From contig REEN01000065.1 in assembly GCA_007695015.1 (NCBI GenBank), positions 51,466 to 115,465 of the forward strand: 64,000 bases of DNA, written 5' to 3'. The position numbers and the translations under genes were made by a program. Below, piece by piece: positions 49,685 through 58,870 of this stretch (position 1 is its first letter; each line of letters starts with the position of its first letter). This stretch comes from Marinilabiliales bacterium (GTDB lineage: Bacteria; Bacteroidota; Bacteroidia; Bacteroidales; PUMT01). Under the pieces are notes generated by a model, which saw only the letters and a program-made list of their open reading frames with translations, had not been told where the DNA came from and did no database searches.

Positions 49685-52681
49685 ATGAGAGTATTACGTT
49701 TTGCTTCGGTTTTTTTAATCATTCCATTTTTTTTGCCCGGGCTGCTCAGATCACAGGTTCCCGAGGGCGGGACAATGATGAACGCAACCTCCGGCACAAC
49801 GTGGCGGCAGATTGGCAAGGGAGAGGTAACTGAAATAACTTATGGCGGACAGGATGCCCGTGCACAGGGCTTCTTCCTTGATGACTGGACTCCCAAAACC
49901 ATTGAGATAACCGATTTTGATGAGGTTATTCAGACCACGGAGGAGGCGACGGTTACAGTTTCGGTCAGGGCCGATTCGGTAATTACCAGGGTAAGTCCGT
50001 TTGTGTACGGCCATAACGCGGCAGCCTGGGGCGGAAAGCTAAATGAAAGCTCCAGGGCGCTTGAGAATATACAGAATCTTTCTCCCAACGTAATCAGGTG
50101 GCCCGGCGGCAGTATGTCGAATAATTATTTCTGGAATGCCAGCAGCAGGGCTACCTGTCCCCCTGACCTTCCACCAGATTTTGAATACAGGGCACTTCAT
50201 TACGGATCCAATAACCAGGATTGGACGATGTCGGTCGATAACTATTATGACTTGCTGGAGAAAACCAATTCAGAGGGAAGTATCTCAATAAACTATTCCT
50301 ATGCCCGGTATGGCACGGGCGATGATCCGGTCCGCACTGCCGCAAGGTATGCGGCCGACTGGGTGAGGTATGACAATGGGAGGACCCGCTTCTGGGAAAT
50401 CGGAAATGAAAATTATGGTAGCTGGGAAAGCGGTTATATAATAGATCAGTCTCTCAATCAAGACGGTCAGCCCAGGCTTATCTCCGGAGAGCTTTACGGC
50501 AAACATGCCAGGGTATTTATCAAAGAGATGAGAAAGGCGGCAAGGGAAACAGGGCATGATATCAAAATCGGGGTAGTAACCCGTAATGAGCACGTTACCT
50601 ATACCGATAATGTAATGAACAGCTGGAACCGGGGTATGATGAGCCAGGTGGGCGATATGGCCGATTTTTTTATACCCCATACCTATTTTACCCCTTATAA
50701 GGAAAACTCCGGAGTCGATGTTATTTTGAATTCCGAAACAAAAGTAAAAAGCATAAGGGATTATATTGACGGCGGATTAAAGAACCATGCCGGCCTCGAT
50801 CCCCAGCCAATCGCGCTAACCGAATGGAACATTTTTGCCGAGGGCAGGATGCAGCAGGTATCATTTATCAACGGCATGCACGCCGCCCTTGTACTGGGTG
50901 AGGCGATCAAAAACCAGTACGGTATGACGATCCGCTGGGATCTTGTAAACGGGTGGAGCGACGGCGACAATCACGGCATATTTGCCGACGGCGAGCCCGG
51001 GATTCCGCGATACACTCCGAGAGCGCCTTTTTTCCATATGTACTATTTCCAGAAGTTTTTCGGCGACCGTATGGTCCACTTGGCGGTTGAAGGCAATGCG
51101 GATGTAGTGGGCTATGCCTCCAGGTTTCATTCCGGGCAGAGCGGAATAGTTCTTGTGAACAAGGGAACTGCCGGTCAGGTTGTCACTATTAATATGGAAA
51201 ATTTTAATGCAGGCGACCGGTACTACTATTATCTGCTTACCGGGGGAAATGATAACGGCGATTTCTCCCGGAAGGTTTATGTAAACGGTCTGACTACATC
51301 ATACGATGGCGGCGGCCCCGATAATTACTCGGAAATCATCCCTTACGGAACAACTATTGAAGGCGATATCAGGCTTGAACTTCCCGGACGGGGAACCCTG
51401 TTTGTCATTGTCGAACAGGATACCACCCTTCCCGGCCAGACAATAGAGTTTGATCCGCTGCCGGTAAAAATGGTTGGTGACAGTGATTTCAGGCTTCATG
51501 CAACGGCAAGTTCCGGACTGCAGGTAAAGTTTGCAACCACCGATCCCCAGGTTGCGGTTGTCCGCCATGACAGGGTTGAAATAATAGGGGCAGGTGAATG
51601 TGAAATTATAGCATACCAGGAGGGTGATCATGCAACCGCGGCCGTGCAGGTATCCCGGACCCTTACCGTTCAAAAAGCCGGTCAGGGCATTTCAATGGAG
51701 CCGTTTGATGAGACAGCCTACGGCGTTGAATTTACGGGCGACCCGGCAACAGTATCATCCGGACTCCCGGCCCGCTATACCAGCTCCGATCATGATATAG
51801 CCGTTATCCTGGACGGAAAGATCGTCATCACCGGGACCGGCACCACTGAGATCACGGCCTACCAGGACGGAAACCGGAACTTCGCTCCGGCCGAACCGGT
51901 AACCCAAACCCTTGCGGTTGGCCAGGGCAGCCAGGAAATTATTATGGAGACTTCCGCCGAGATAACGTTCGGTGATACCTGGCCGGGTCATCCGGCAACT
52001 GCAACCAGCGGATTGCCGGTCAGCTATACAAGCTCTAACCATGAGGTTGCCACCGTTAAGGGTGACAGCATCTTTATAGCCGGAGCGGGAGTAACCGAAA
52101 TCACCGCCAGCCAAAACGGGAATGAAAACTGGTACCCGGCAACCCCGGTAGTAATGACGCTAACAGTGCTGAAAAGCGGGCAGACCATCAATTTTCCCAA
52201 ACTACCTGAAAAGACAGTGGACGATGCTGATTTTCCAGCCGGGGCAACAGCCAGTTCGGGTCTGGAGGTGACCTATACCAGCTCTGATACTGAAGTGGCT
52301 GTTGTTTCAGAAGGGATGATCCAGATAACCGGGGCAGGAACTACCACAATTACTGCAATGCAGGAAGGCAATGAAAACTATAATGCCGCACCGGAGGTTT
52401 CACGGGAACTGGTTGTGCTTGCACCAACAGTAATTGATGAGGCAGATCCTGCCGGTGACGATGGAATAAATATATTTCCCAATCCCGCATCAGGGTATGT
52501 TACCATTATTACCGGTGCAGGTGATTTCGTGATCCGGATTTACAACCAGACGGGCGTCCTGGTTTATCACGACCCTGATCCGCCGGCGCAACTTGTTATA
52601 CCTGTGGAAAATCTTGGCGGTAATGGTATATACCTGGTAAGGGTGAATTCATCTGTAAAGAGGCTGGTGGTTCTGGACTGA
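49685..52681 (+). CDS. T9SS-secreted clan GH-A glycosidase (GH51-like) with four Ig-like repeats
   Basis: A 998-residue secreted enzyme. Signal peptide MRVLRFASVFLIIPFFLPGLLRS. A TIM-barrel domain at about residues 100-470 resembles alpha-L-arabinofuranosidases: VIRWPGGSMSNN, GNEN with acid/base Glu242, LTEWNI with nucleophile Glu380. Then four tandem beta-sandwich repeats of about 75 residues (SSGL..YTSSD..VA and GAGTTEITA elements) and a type IX C-terminal sorting domain (NIFPNPASGYVTI, ending in VKRLVVLD). Substrate is unknown. The frame is open from 49646, but the ATG at 49685 starts the signal. It may feed the following catabolic locus (inference). Confidence 0.8.
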   Translation: MRVLRFASVFLIIPFFLPGLLRSQVPEGGTMMNATSGTTWRQIGKGEVTEITYGGQDARAQGFFLDDWTPKTIEITDFDEVIQTTEEATVTVSVRADSVITRVSPFVYGHNAAAWGGKLNESSRALENIQNLSPNVIRWPGGSMSNNYFWNASSRATCPPDLPPDFEYRALHYGSNNQDWTMSVDNYYDLLEKTNSEGSISINYSYARYGTGDDPVRTAARYAADWVRYDNGRTRFWEIGNENYGSWESGYIIDQSLNQDGQPRLISGELYGKHARVFIKEMRKAARETGHDIKIGVVTRNEHVTYTDNVMNSWNRGMMSQVGDMADFFIPHTYFTPYKENSGVDVILNSETKVKSIRDYIDGGLKNHAGLDPQPIALTEWNIFAEGRMQQVSFINGMHAALVLGEAIKNQYGMTIRWDLVNGWSDGDNHGIFADGEPGIPRYTPRAPFFHMYYFQKFFGDRMVHLAVEGNADVVGYASRFHSGQSGIVLVNKGTAGQVVTINMENFNAGDRYYYYLLTGGNDNGDFSRKVYVNGLTTSYDGGGPDNYSEIIPYGTTIEGDIRLELPGRGTLFVIVEQDTTLPGQTIEFDPLPVKMVGDSDFRLHATASSGLQVKFATTDPQVAVVRHDRVEIIGAGECEIIAYQEGDHATAAVQVSRTLTVQKAGQGISMEPFDETAYGVEFTGDPATVSSGLPARYTSSDHDIAVILDGKIVITGTGTTEITAYQDGNRNFAPAEPVTQTLAVGQGSQEIIMETSAEITFGDTWPGHPATATSGLPVSYTSSNHEVATVKGDSIFIAGAGVTEITASQNGNENWYPATPVVMTLTVLKSGQTINFPKLPEKTVDDADFPAGATASSGLEVTYTSSDTEVAVVSEGMIQITGAGTTTITAMQEGNENYNAAPEVSRELVVLAPTVIDEADPAGDDGINIFPNPASGYVTIITGAGDFVIRIYNQTGVLVYHDPDPPAQLVIPVENLGGNGIYLVRVNSSVKRLVVLD

Positions 52682-52697
52682 GTGAAAGTTATACATG

Positions 52698-52711
52698 CTT
52701 GTATATACAAG
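52698..52711. promoter_or_regulatory. Operator-like palindrome upstream of gntR
   Basis: CTTGTATATACAAG is a perfect 14-bp palindrome. A TTG inside it and TATCTTTA (52722-52729) could be -33 and -7 elements 20 nt apart, so a bound protein would block the promoter. It shares CTTGTA..TACAAG with the site at 53563. Confidence 0.65.
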
Positions 52712-52753
52712 TTGTTTGTTCTATCTTTATGCTGCTTTACCTAATATTTGAGT

Positions 52754-53488
52754 ATGGTTGCCGGACCGGAAAAGTTACAGGAGAAGGGTGTTCCTCAATA
52801 CAGGCGCCTTTACGAGGTGTTGCGAAGGCATATTACCGAAGGCGTATACAATGAAGGTGACCTTCTGCCTTCTGAAAATGAGCTTTGCAGTGTTTACGGA
52901 CTTACCAGGCCCACTGTCAGGCAGGCTCTGTCGGAGCTGGTCAGTGACGGCTATATAAGCAAGCAGCAGGGCAAGGGGAGCATTGTTAACAAGCTGCCCC
53001 AGGGGATCGGGATATTGTCGGTTTCGGGCACCACCTCTGCACTGAAGAACAAGAACCTTAAGACCAGTATCATTGTTAAACCGGCCATGAGACCATGGCC
53101 TGACGGGTTTATGTTTCGCCTGAGCGATCTTGAGCTCGAATCGGGATGTATATACATGACCCGTCTGAGGCTGCTTGATGATGAACCCATCTTTTATGAC
53201 ATCAGCTTCATCCCGGCCATAAACCTTCCCCGGTTCACATCGCGCAGCTTTGAAAACCGGTCGCTGTTCGGGATACTGAGAAAGGAATACCAGGTGGAAA
53301 TAAAGGGAGGTGAGCAGAGGATACGGGCAATCAAGGCCGATGAAGAACTATGTGCATGGCTGAAAATCAGGCCAGGCGATCCGGTACTGCATATGGAAAG
53401 AAAAATGGTCACAAACCGTCAGGAACTAAATATCTACTCATCAATATACTGCAACACCCGTTTCCATTCCATTTACGGTACATTCTGA
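52754..53488 (+). CDS. GntR-family transcriptional regulator with UTRA domain
   Basis: A 244-residue regulator. An N-terminal winged helix (YRRLYEVLRRHITEGVYNEGDLLPSENELCSVYGLTRPTVRQALSELVSDGYISKQQGKGSIV pattern) is followed by a UTRA ligand-binding domain (residues about 90-240, with FYDISFIPAINLP). UTRA regulators bind small metabolites, often sugar phosphates. TTG 52748 is in frame, but the ATG 52754 is the better start. Palindromes at 52698 and 53563 flank the gene, and a weaker one lies at 53647. This suggests autoregulation and control of the E2-E1 operon downstream. Confidence 0.9.
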   Translation: MVAGPEKLQEKGVPQYRRLYEVLRRHITEGVYNEGDLLPSENELCSVYGLTRPTVRQALSELVSDGYISKQQGKGSIVNKLPQGIGILSVSGTTSALKNKNLKTSIIVKPAMRPWPDGFMFRLSDLELESGCIYMTRLRLLDDEPIFYDISFIPAINLPRFTSRSFENRSLFGILRKEYQVEIKGGEQRIRAIKADEELCAWLKIRPGDPVLHMERKMVTNRQELNIYSSIYCNTRFHSIYGTF

Positions 53489-53562
53489 TAAGCTCCGGCA
53501 TTCAGCCGCATACGTGCCGGAAGCTTTCCGTTCAAAGTGTATCAGGAGTTCAACTTATTTAG

Positions 53563-53576
53563 CTTGTAATTACAAG
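53563..53576. promoter_or_regulatory. Operator-like palindrome ahead of the E2-E1 operon
   Basis: CTTGTAATTACAAG is a perfect 14-bp palindrome matching the 52698 site at 12 of 14 bases. It lies just upstream of TAnnTTTG-like boxes. Confidence 0.65.
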
Positions 53577-53585
53577 TAAAAGTAT

Positions 53586-53603
53586 TATATTTGTATATAT
53601 TTG
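53586..53603 (+). promoter_or_regulatory. Possible -7 boxes of the E2-E1 promoter
   Basis: TATATTTG occurs twice, at 53586-53593 and 53596-53603, matching TAnnTTTG. The palindrome upstream contains TTG at 53565-53567, 18 nt before the first box, so a repressor there could block the promoter. Confidence 0.4.
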
Positions 53604-53646
53604 TTTAGCAGTGATTCAGGTTTAGAATAGGTTTGTTTTTGCAGTA

Positions 53647-53660
53647 CTTGTAATAACATG
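53647..53660. promoter_or_regulatory. Imperfect operator-like site just before the E2 gene
   Basis: CTTGTAATAACATG keeps the left arm and most of the right arm of the CTTGTAnnTACAAG pattern. It is 14 nt before the ATG of the E2 gene and could be a weaker second site. Confidence 0.4.
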
Positions 53661-53674
53661 TAAAAGAATTATTT

Positions 53675-55168
53675 ATGGCAACTTCAGTTGTTATGCCAAG
53701 ACAGGGCCAGAGTGTGGAATCCTGCATTATCACCCGCTGGCACAAAAATAAAGGCGATACGGTTGTGGCAGGGGATATTCTTTTCTCCTATGAAACAGAC
53801 AAGGCCGCTTTTGAAGAAGAGGCGAAAACAGGAGGCATTCTCCTGGATATTTTCTTTGAGGCCGGAGATGAGGTGCCGGTTCTCGAAACCGTTGCGGTAA
53901 TCGGAGAGGCCGGTGAGGATTATGGCGGACTGGCGCCTGGCGGTGCATCGTTAAAAGATGATGACCGGCAACCGGAACCTGGTGATTCGCACGCAAAAGA
54001 TGATGACCGGCAACCGGAAACTGGTGATTCGCACGCAAAAGATGATGACCGGCAACCGGGACCGGACAACAAAGGGGACGCCGGGTCTGCTGATGGTGCC
54101 CCGGAGGAGACTGCAGAAGGAGATACTGTAAAAAGCGAACCTGCAGAAAAAGTGTCTGCCAAAGGAGCAGAAGCCACGGTAGCCGCCGGAGCAGTGCCCG
54201 GCACAGGGAGAATTCGTATATCGCCGCTGGCAAGAAAGCTGGCAGGGGAGCTTGGTGTCCCTCCTGAAAACCTGCACGGTACGGGCCCCGGAGGCAGGAT
54301 AATCGGACGTGACGTGAAAAGGGCAGCGGCAGAAAGTGAAAAGAGGGCTCCCTCTCCGGGTAAATCTTCGGCCAATGTGCAGGAAATACCTTCCGCCGGA
54401 TCTCAGGCTGCCCCGGATTTTGCGGCTGCTCCCGGAGCCGGCCCGTCTCACGCAGAAGCAGGCGGATCCGGGTACCGTGACGTTAAGTTGAGCAACATGC
54501 GCAGGATCATTGCCGGGCGCATGGAGCAGTCACTTCAGAATTCGGCCCAGCTTACCCACCATATGAGCGCCGATGCAAGAAAGATGCTTGCATGGAGGAA
54601 GGAGATAAAGCAAAACCGCGACGGATCCGCCACGGGCGACATCACTATCAATGATATGGTATGCTTTGCCGTTGTAAGGGCGCTGAAAAAACATCCGTAC
54701 ATGAATGCTCATTACCTGGGCGACAAGATACGGGTATTCAACAAGGTCCACCTTGGAATTGCCGTTGATACGGAACGGGGACTGATGGTGCCTGCCGTCA
54801 GGGATGCGGGTGACATGAATGTTGGGAAACTGGCAGGTCGGATAAGGGAACTTGCAGGGGAGTGCAGGAAAGGGAGTGTTGATCCGGGTCTGCTGGCAAG
54901 TGAGAGCGCCACATTTACCGTTACCAACCTGGGTGCGTACGGAGTGGAGATGTTCACCCCTGTTCTTAACCTGCCCCAGGCAGGCATACTTGGAGTAAAT
55001 ACCATCACATACCGGCCCGCCGACATTGGAGAGGGTGTTATCGGGTTCATCCCGGTTATAGGATTGTCGCTCACATACGATCACCGTGCGGTGGACGGGG
55101 CACCTGCTTCCGCATTCCTTGCCGAAGTCAGGAAAGAGATAGAAACAATAGAAAAGTGTACAATATAA
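53675..55168 (+). CDS. 2-oxo acid dehydrogenase E2 (dihydrolipoamide acyltransferase)
   Basis: A 497-residue E2. A lipoyl domain (residues 1-80, lipoyl Lys43 in YETDKAAF), a low-complexity linker with a 14-residue repeat (DDDRQPE..GDSHAK), a peripheral-subunit-binding domain ([13 protein letters not shown], about residues 180-215), a second linker and the catalytic domain (about 265-497) with [11 protein letters not shown]. It transfers acyl groups from E1 to CoA. The E1 gene follows 10 nt later; no E3 is nearby, so E3 must be shared. Pyruvate, branched-chain or acetoin-like substrates cannot be separated by eye. It is likely controlled by the adjacent GntR. Confidence 0.9.
   Translation: MATSVVMPRQGQSVESCIITRWHKNKGDTVVAGDILFSYETDKAAFEEEAKTGGILLDIFFEAGDEVPVLETVAVIGEAGEDYGGLAPGGASLKDDDRQPEPGDSHAKDDDRQPETGDSHAKDDDRQPGPDNKGDAGSADGAPEETAEGDTVKSEPAEKVSAKGAEATVAAGAVPGTGRIRISPLARKLAGELGVPPENLHGTGPGGRIIGRDVKRAAAESEKRAPSPGKSSANVQEIPSAGSQAAPDFAAAPGAGPSHAEAGGSGYRDVKLSNMRRIIAGRMEQSLQNSAQLTHHMSADARKMLAWRKEIKQNRDGSATGDITINDMVCFAVVRALKKHPYMNAHYLGDKIRVFNKVHLGIAVDTERGLMVPAVRDAGDMNVGKLAGRIRELAGECRKGSVDPGLLASESATFTVTNLGAYGVEMFTPVLNLPQAGILGVNTITYRPADIGEGVIGFIPVIGLSLTYDHRAVDGAPASAFLAEVRKEIETIEKCTI
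53953..54062 (+). repeat. 42-bp tandem repeat inside the E2 linker
   Basis: Copies at 53953-53994 and 53995-54036 are almost identical, and a partial third starts at 54037. Each begins AAAAGATGATGACCGG and encodes 14 residues. Near-identity at the DNA level points to recent expansion. Confidence 0.9.
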
Positions 55169-55178
55169 AAACATTGAT

Positions 55179-57647
55179 ATGCCTAAGAACCAGTTTATTG
55201 ATCCCTTAAAAGTCAGAAAGCCCGGGAAGATAGAGTTTGGTACCATACCTGTGAACTCATATGACAGGTCAATCGGGGAGGAGAGAAAAGCCTATTCTGA
55301 CAGCGACCTTGTGCGTGTTTACAGGGATATGGCAATAATAAGGGAGTTTGAAACAATGCTCCATGAGATAAAGACAAAGAACGAGTACAGGGAAGTTAAA
55401 TACAATCATCCCGGACCCGCCCATCTGTCAATCGGCCAGGAGGCGGCCGCAGTGGGCATGGCCTGGCATCTTGATGCCAGTGACTATATTTTTGGCTCGC
55501 ACCGCAGCCATGGCGAAATACTGGCCAAGGGACTTTCGGCAATCCATAAGCTTGATGACAAAGAGTTGATGAACATCATGGGCTCCTATTTCGGGGGATC
55601 TATCCTGAAGATAGTGGAGAAGGGCTTCGACGGGACCGTAAAGGAGCTGGCCGTCGATTTCCTGCTATACGGGACCCTGGCCGAGATATTTGCACGCGAT
55701 ACAGGTTTCAACAGGGGCCTTGGGGGGTCGATGCATGCCTTCTTCACCCCTTTCGGGGTTTACCCGAATAATGCCATAGTAGGCGGCTCGGGCGATATTG
55801 CGGTGGGTGCCGCCCTCTACAAGAAGGTCAACCTTAAACCGGGGATCGTGGTGGCAAATATAGGCGACGCCTCCATGGGATGCGGGCCCGTATGGGAGGG
55901 CATATGCTTTGCCGCCATGGATCAGTTCCGCACGCTGTGGGAGGGTGAATACCGGGGAGGAATGCCCGTGATATTCAATTTCATGAATAACCAGTACGGC
56001 ATGGGGGGACAGACCCAGGGTGAAACAATGGGGTATGACATACTTGCCCGGGTCGGTGCGGGAGTTAACCCCGATATGATGCATGCTGAAAGGGTTGATG
56101 GATACAACCCGCTGGCAGTGATGGATGCCTTTAAAAGAAAGAAGAAGATACTGGAGGAAAAAGGCGGACCCGTTCTGCTTGATACGCTCACATACCGTTA
56201 TTCAGGGCACTCGCCGTCAGATGCCTCATCCTACAGGTCAAAAGAGGAGCTGGAGGCATGGCAGGAGGTGGATTCCATAAAGGGATACGGTGAAAACCTG
56301 GTTTCAGCCGAAGTGGCAGCCGGTGATACCCTTGATGAGATAAAGAACCAGGTGGTTGACCTGATTCTCAAGGCCACCCGGTTGTCGGTCGATGACAAAA
56401 TATCTCCCAGGATGGATCTGGTTGCAAAGCCTGAACTTATAGGAAAAATGATGTTTTCGGGCGGTTCGGCCGACAGGATGGAGGAGAGGGAGCCCGAAAC
56501 GCTGATGCCCCTTGAGGATAACCCCAGGGTTCAGCAGATCAGTAAAAAGGAGCGGTTTGCGTTTGACAGCGACGGTAAACCGTTTTCAAAACTGAAGCAG
56601 TACCAGCTGCGCGACGGTATTTTCGAGGCTGTAACAGACCGTTTCTACAAAGATCCTACCCTGGTGGCCTATGGCGAGGAGAACAGGGACTGGGGAGGAG
56701 CTTTTGCGGTCTATCGGGGACTGACCGAGGCGCTTCCCTATAACAGGCTCTTCAATTCACCAATATCTGAAGGTGCCATTGTGGGGACCGCAATCGGTTA
56801 CGGCATGTGCGGGGGCCGCGTGATAGCCGAGATCATGTATTGCGATTTCCTTGGCCGCGCCGGCGACGAGGTGTTCAACCAGCTGCCCAAGTGGCAGGCC
56901 ATGAGCGGAAACCTGATCAGGATGCCGGTGGTGATAAGGGTGTCGGTAGGCTCCAAGTACGGAGCCCAGCATTCGCAGGACTGGTCATCGCTCGTTGCAC
57001 ACATTCCCGGCCTGAAGGTGGTTTTCCCGGCTACCCCGTATGATGCCAAGGGGCTTATGAATTCAGCCCTGCAGGGTACCGATCCGGTCATCTTCTTTGA
57101 GAGCCAGAGGATATATGATGTTGGCGAGCATTTTCACGAGGGGGGAGTGCCCGGGGAGTATTATGAGATCCCTTTCGGGGAACCTGACGTCAAGCGGGCC
57201 GGCGATGACATTACCATCCTTACCGTGGGCGCCACCCTGTACAGGGCGATCGAGGCTGCAGATATACTCAATGAGAGGTATGGAATGTCGGCCGAAATAA
57301 TTGATGCCAGGAGCCTGGTGCCCTTTAACTACGAGGTTCTGCTCGAATCGGTCAGGAAGACCGGCAGGCTTCTGCTCGCGGGCGATGCCAACACCAGGGG
57401 CTCATTCCTGAATGATATCGCCAGGAACGTAACCGAGCTGGCTTTTGATTATCTTGATGCACCACCTGTTGTCGTGGGTGCAAGGAACTGGATCGTGCCT
57501 GCCCATGAGCTGGAGGACTTCTATTTCCCTCAGTCCGCGTGGATGATAGATGCGATACATCAGCGCATCGTTCCGCTTGACGGGCACACCGTGTCGGAGG
57601 ACTTCAGCGATGAGACATTGCTGGCCAGAAGCCGGGAGGGGGTTTAA
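55179..57647 (+). CDS. 2-oxo acid dehydrogenase E1, fused alpha and beta subunits
   Basis: An 822-residue thiamine-diphosphate enzyme. The first half is E1 alpha with [17 protein letters not shown], the HRSHGE site and a ThDP motif starting GDASMGCG (residue 229) and ending in NN (270-271). The second half, from about residue 470, is E1 beta with [15 protein letters not shown] and [16 protein letters not shown]. Most complexes use separate alpha and beta chains. It decarboxylates a 2-oxo acid and hands the acyl group to the E2 lipoyl arm. It is in one unit with the E2 gene. Confidence 0.9.
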   Translation: MPKNQFIDPLKVRKPGKIEFGTIPVNSYDRSIGEERKAYSDSDLVRVYRDMAIIREFETMLHEIKTKNEYREVKYNHPGPAHLSIGQEAAAVGMAWHLDASDYIFGSHRSHGEILAKGLSAIHKLDDKELMNIMGSYFGGSILKIVEKGFDGTVKELAVDFLLYGTLAEIFARDTGFNRGLGGSMHAFFTPFGVYPNNAIVGGSGDIAVGAALYKKVNLKPGIVVANIGDASMGCGPVWEGICFAAMDQFRTLWEGEYRGGMPVIFNFMNNQYGMGGQTQGETMGYDILARVGAGVNPDMMHAERVDGYNPLAVMDAFKRKKKILEEKGGPVLLDTLTYRYSGHSPSDASSYRSKEELEAWQEVDSIKGYGENLVSAEVAAGDTLDEIKNQVVDLILKATRLSVDDKISPRMDLVAKPELIGKMMFSGGSADRMEEREPETLMPLEDNPRVQQISKKERFAFDSDGKPFSKLKQYQLRDGIFEAVTDRFYKDPTLVAYGEENRDWGGAFAVYRGLTEALPYNRLFNSPISEGAIVGTAIGYGMCGGRVIAEIMYCDFLGRAGDEVFNQLPKWQAMSGNLIRMPVVIRVSVGSKYGAQHSQDWSSLVAHIPGLKVVFPATPYDAKGLMNSALQGTDPVIFFESQRIYDVGEHFHEGGVPGEYYEIPFGEPDVKRAGDDITILTVGATLYRAIEAADILNERYGMSAEIIDARSLVPFNYEVLLESVRKTGRLLLAGDANTRGSFLNDIARNVTELAFDYLDAPPVVVGARNWIVPAHELEDFYFPQSAWMIDAIHQRIVPLDGHTVSEDFSDETLLARSREGV

Positions 57648-57652
57648 AGGAT

Positions 57653-57717
57653 GTTGCATCTAAAATGGCATGATAGCTGGCGTTAAAATGGCGTTACATC
57701 GAAAATGGCCCGATAGG
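57653..57717 (+). repeat. Imperfect direct repeat after E1
   Basis: GTTGCATCTAAAATGGCATGATAG (57653-57676) recurs at 57693-57716 with four mismatches. A partial GTTAAAATGG copy lies between them. The 198-nt gap up to the aldo/keto reductase gene holds nothing else I recognise. Confidence 0.55.
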
Positions 57718-57845
57718 TTATGAAATAAAGGTGCGGCGCCGGGTAAGGAAAGCAGTTAAGGGTTTAGCCGGGGTTCTGATGTAAATATGGAAGGCGCTAC
57801 GGGGTATTTTACACAGCATGATTATCTTTACGTAAAAAAAGAGAT

Positions 57846-58838
57846 ATGGAAAAAAGAAAACTGGGCAAAAGCGGAATTGAGGTCACCCCTATCGCCTTTG
57901 GTGCCTGGGCCATTGGAGGCTGGATGTGGGGCGGGGCCGAAAAGAACGCGGCTGTAAAGGCCATCAGGAAGTCTGTCGACCTGGGTATAACAACCATTGA
58001 CACCGCTCCCGTTTACGGCTTCGGGCTTAGCGAGGAGATCACGGGAGAAGCAGTTAAGGGTATGCGTGACAAGGTGCAGATCCTTACCAAGTTCGGATTG
58101 CGATGGGACGGCACCAGGGGTAAATTTTTCATGGCGACAAAGGATAACAGTGGTAACAGCATTGATTTGTACGGGTATTCGGCAAGGGATTCGGTGATCG
58201 AAGAGTGTGAGAACAGCCTCAGGAGGCTGGGCACCGATTATATTGACCTGCTGCAGATACACTGGCCCGATCCCACAACTCCCGTCAGCGAGACTATGGA
58301 GGCCCTGAACATGCTGATAAGCCAGGGCAAGGTAAGGGCAGCAGGTGTTTCCAATTACGATGTGCCACTTATGGAGGAGGCTGCCGGTGTAACAGTGATC
58401 GCATCGAACCAGGTGCCATACAGCATGCTTAAAAGGGATATTGAAAAGGATGTTGTTCCGTGGTGTATCAGTAATGATGTGGGCATCCTTGCATACAGTC
58501 CCCTGCAGAGGGGATTGCTGACAGGTAAGTTCAACCCCGGCCACAAGTTCGGCGAAGGTGATGCAAGGGGCGGACTGCACTGGTTCAGGAGGGAAAATAT
58601 CGTCAGGGTAAATGAATTTCTCGATAAGCTCAGGCCGCTTGCCGAAGAGAAAGCTGCAACATTGTCGCAGCTTGTGTTGCGCTGGACCATTCAGCAGCCG
58701 GGTATAACCTGTGCGCTTGCCGGAGCAAGGGATCCGGAACAGGTGTCAGACAATGCCGGAACACTTGGGTTCTCACTCTCCGATGAAGAACTTGGTTTCA
58801 TCAACATGGAGCTGAACAAACTCGAACTGCTTACCTGA
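57846..58838 (+). CDS. Aldo/keto reductase
   Basis: A 330-residue AKR with the standard barrel. FGAWAIGGW is near the start, DTAPVYGFG supplies the catalytic Asp and Tyr, LTKFGL the Lys and QIHWPD the His of the tetrad. NADPH-binding elements are at the end (GARDPEQVSDNAG). It resembles the YhdN/IolS group. In this locus it may reduce or oxidise a sugar, keto-sugar or aldehyde intermediate. AAAAAAGAGATATGG precedes the start. Confidence 0.9.
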   Translation: MEKRKLGKSGIEVTPIAFGAWAIGGWMWGGAEKNAAVKAIRKSVDLGITTIDTAPVYGFGLSEEITGEAVKGMRDKVQILTKFGLRWDGTRGKFFMATKDNSGNSIDLYGYSARDSVIEECENSLRRLGTDYIDLLQIHWPDPTTPVSETMEALNMLISQGKVRAAGVSNYDVPLMEEAAGVTVIASNQVPYSMLKRDIEKDVVPWCISNDVGILAYSPLQRGLLTGKFNPGHKFGEGDARGGLHWFRRENIVRVNEFLDKLRPLAEEKAATLSQLVLRWTIQQPGITCALAGARDPEQVSDNAGTLGFSLSDEELGFINMELNKLELLT

Positions 58839-58870
58839 CAATAGTTTCGCAATGCCCCATAACCGGAAGT

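Noticed and set aside
53953..54062. Short direct repeats resembling a CRISPR array
   Set aside because: The units are contiguous without spacers, in frame inside the E2 linker, and no cas genes are present.
57828..58580. 250-codon open frame on the minus strand
   Set aside because: It is the mirror of the aldo/keto reductase gene, which has all the family motifs.
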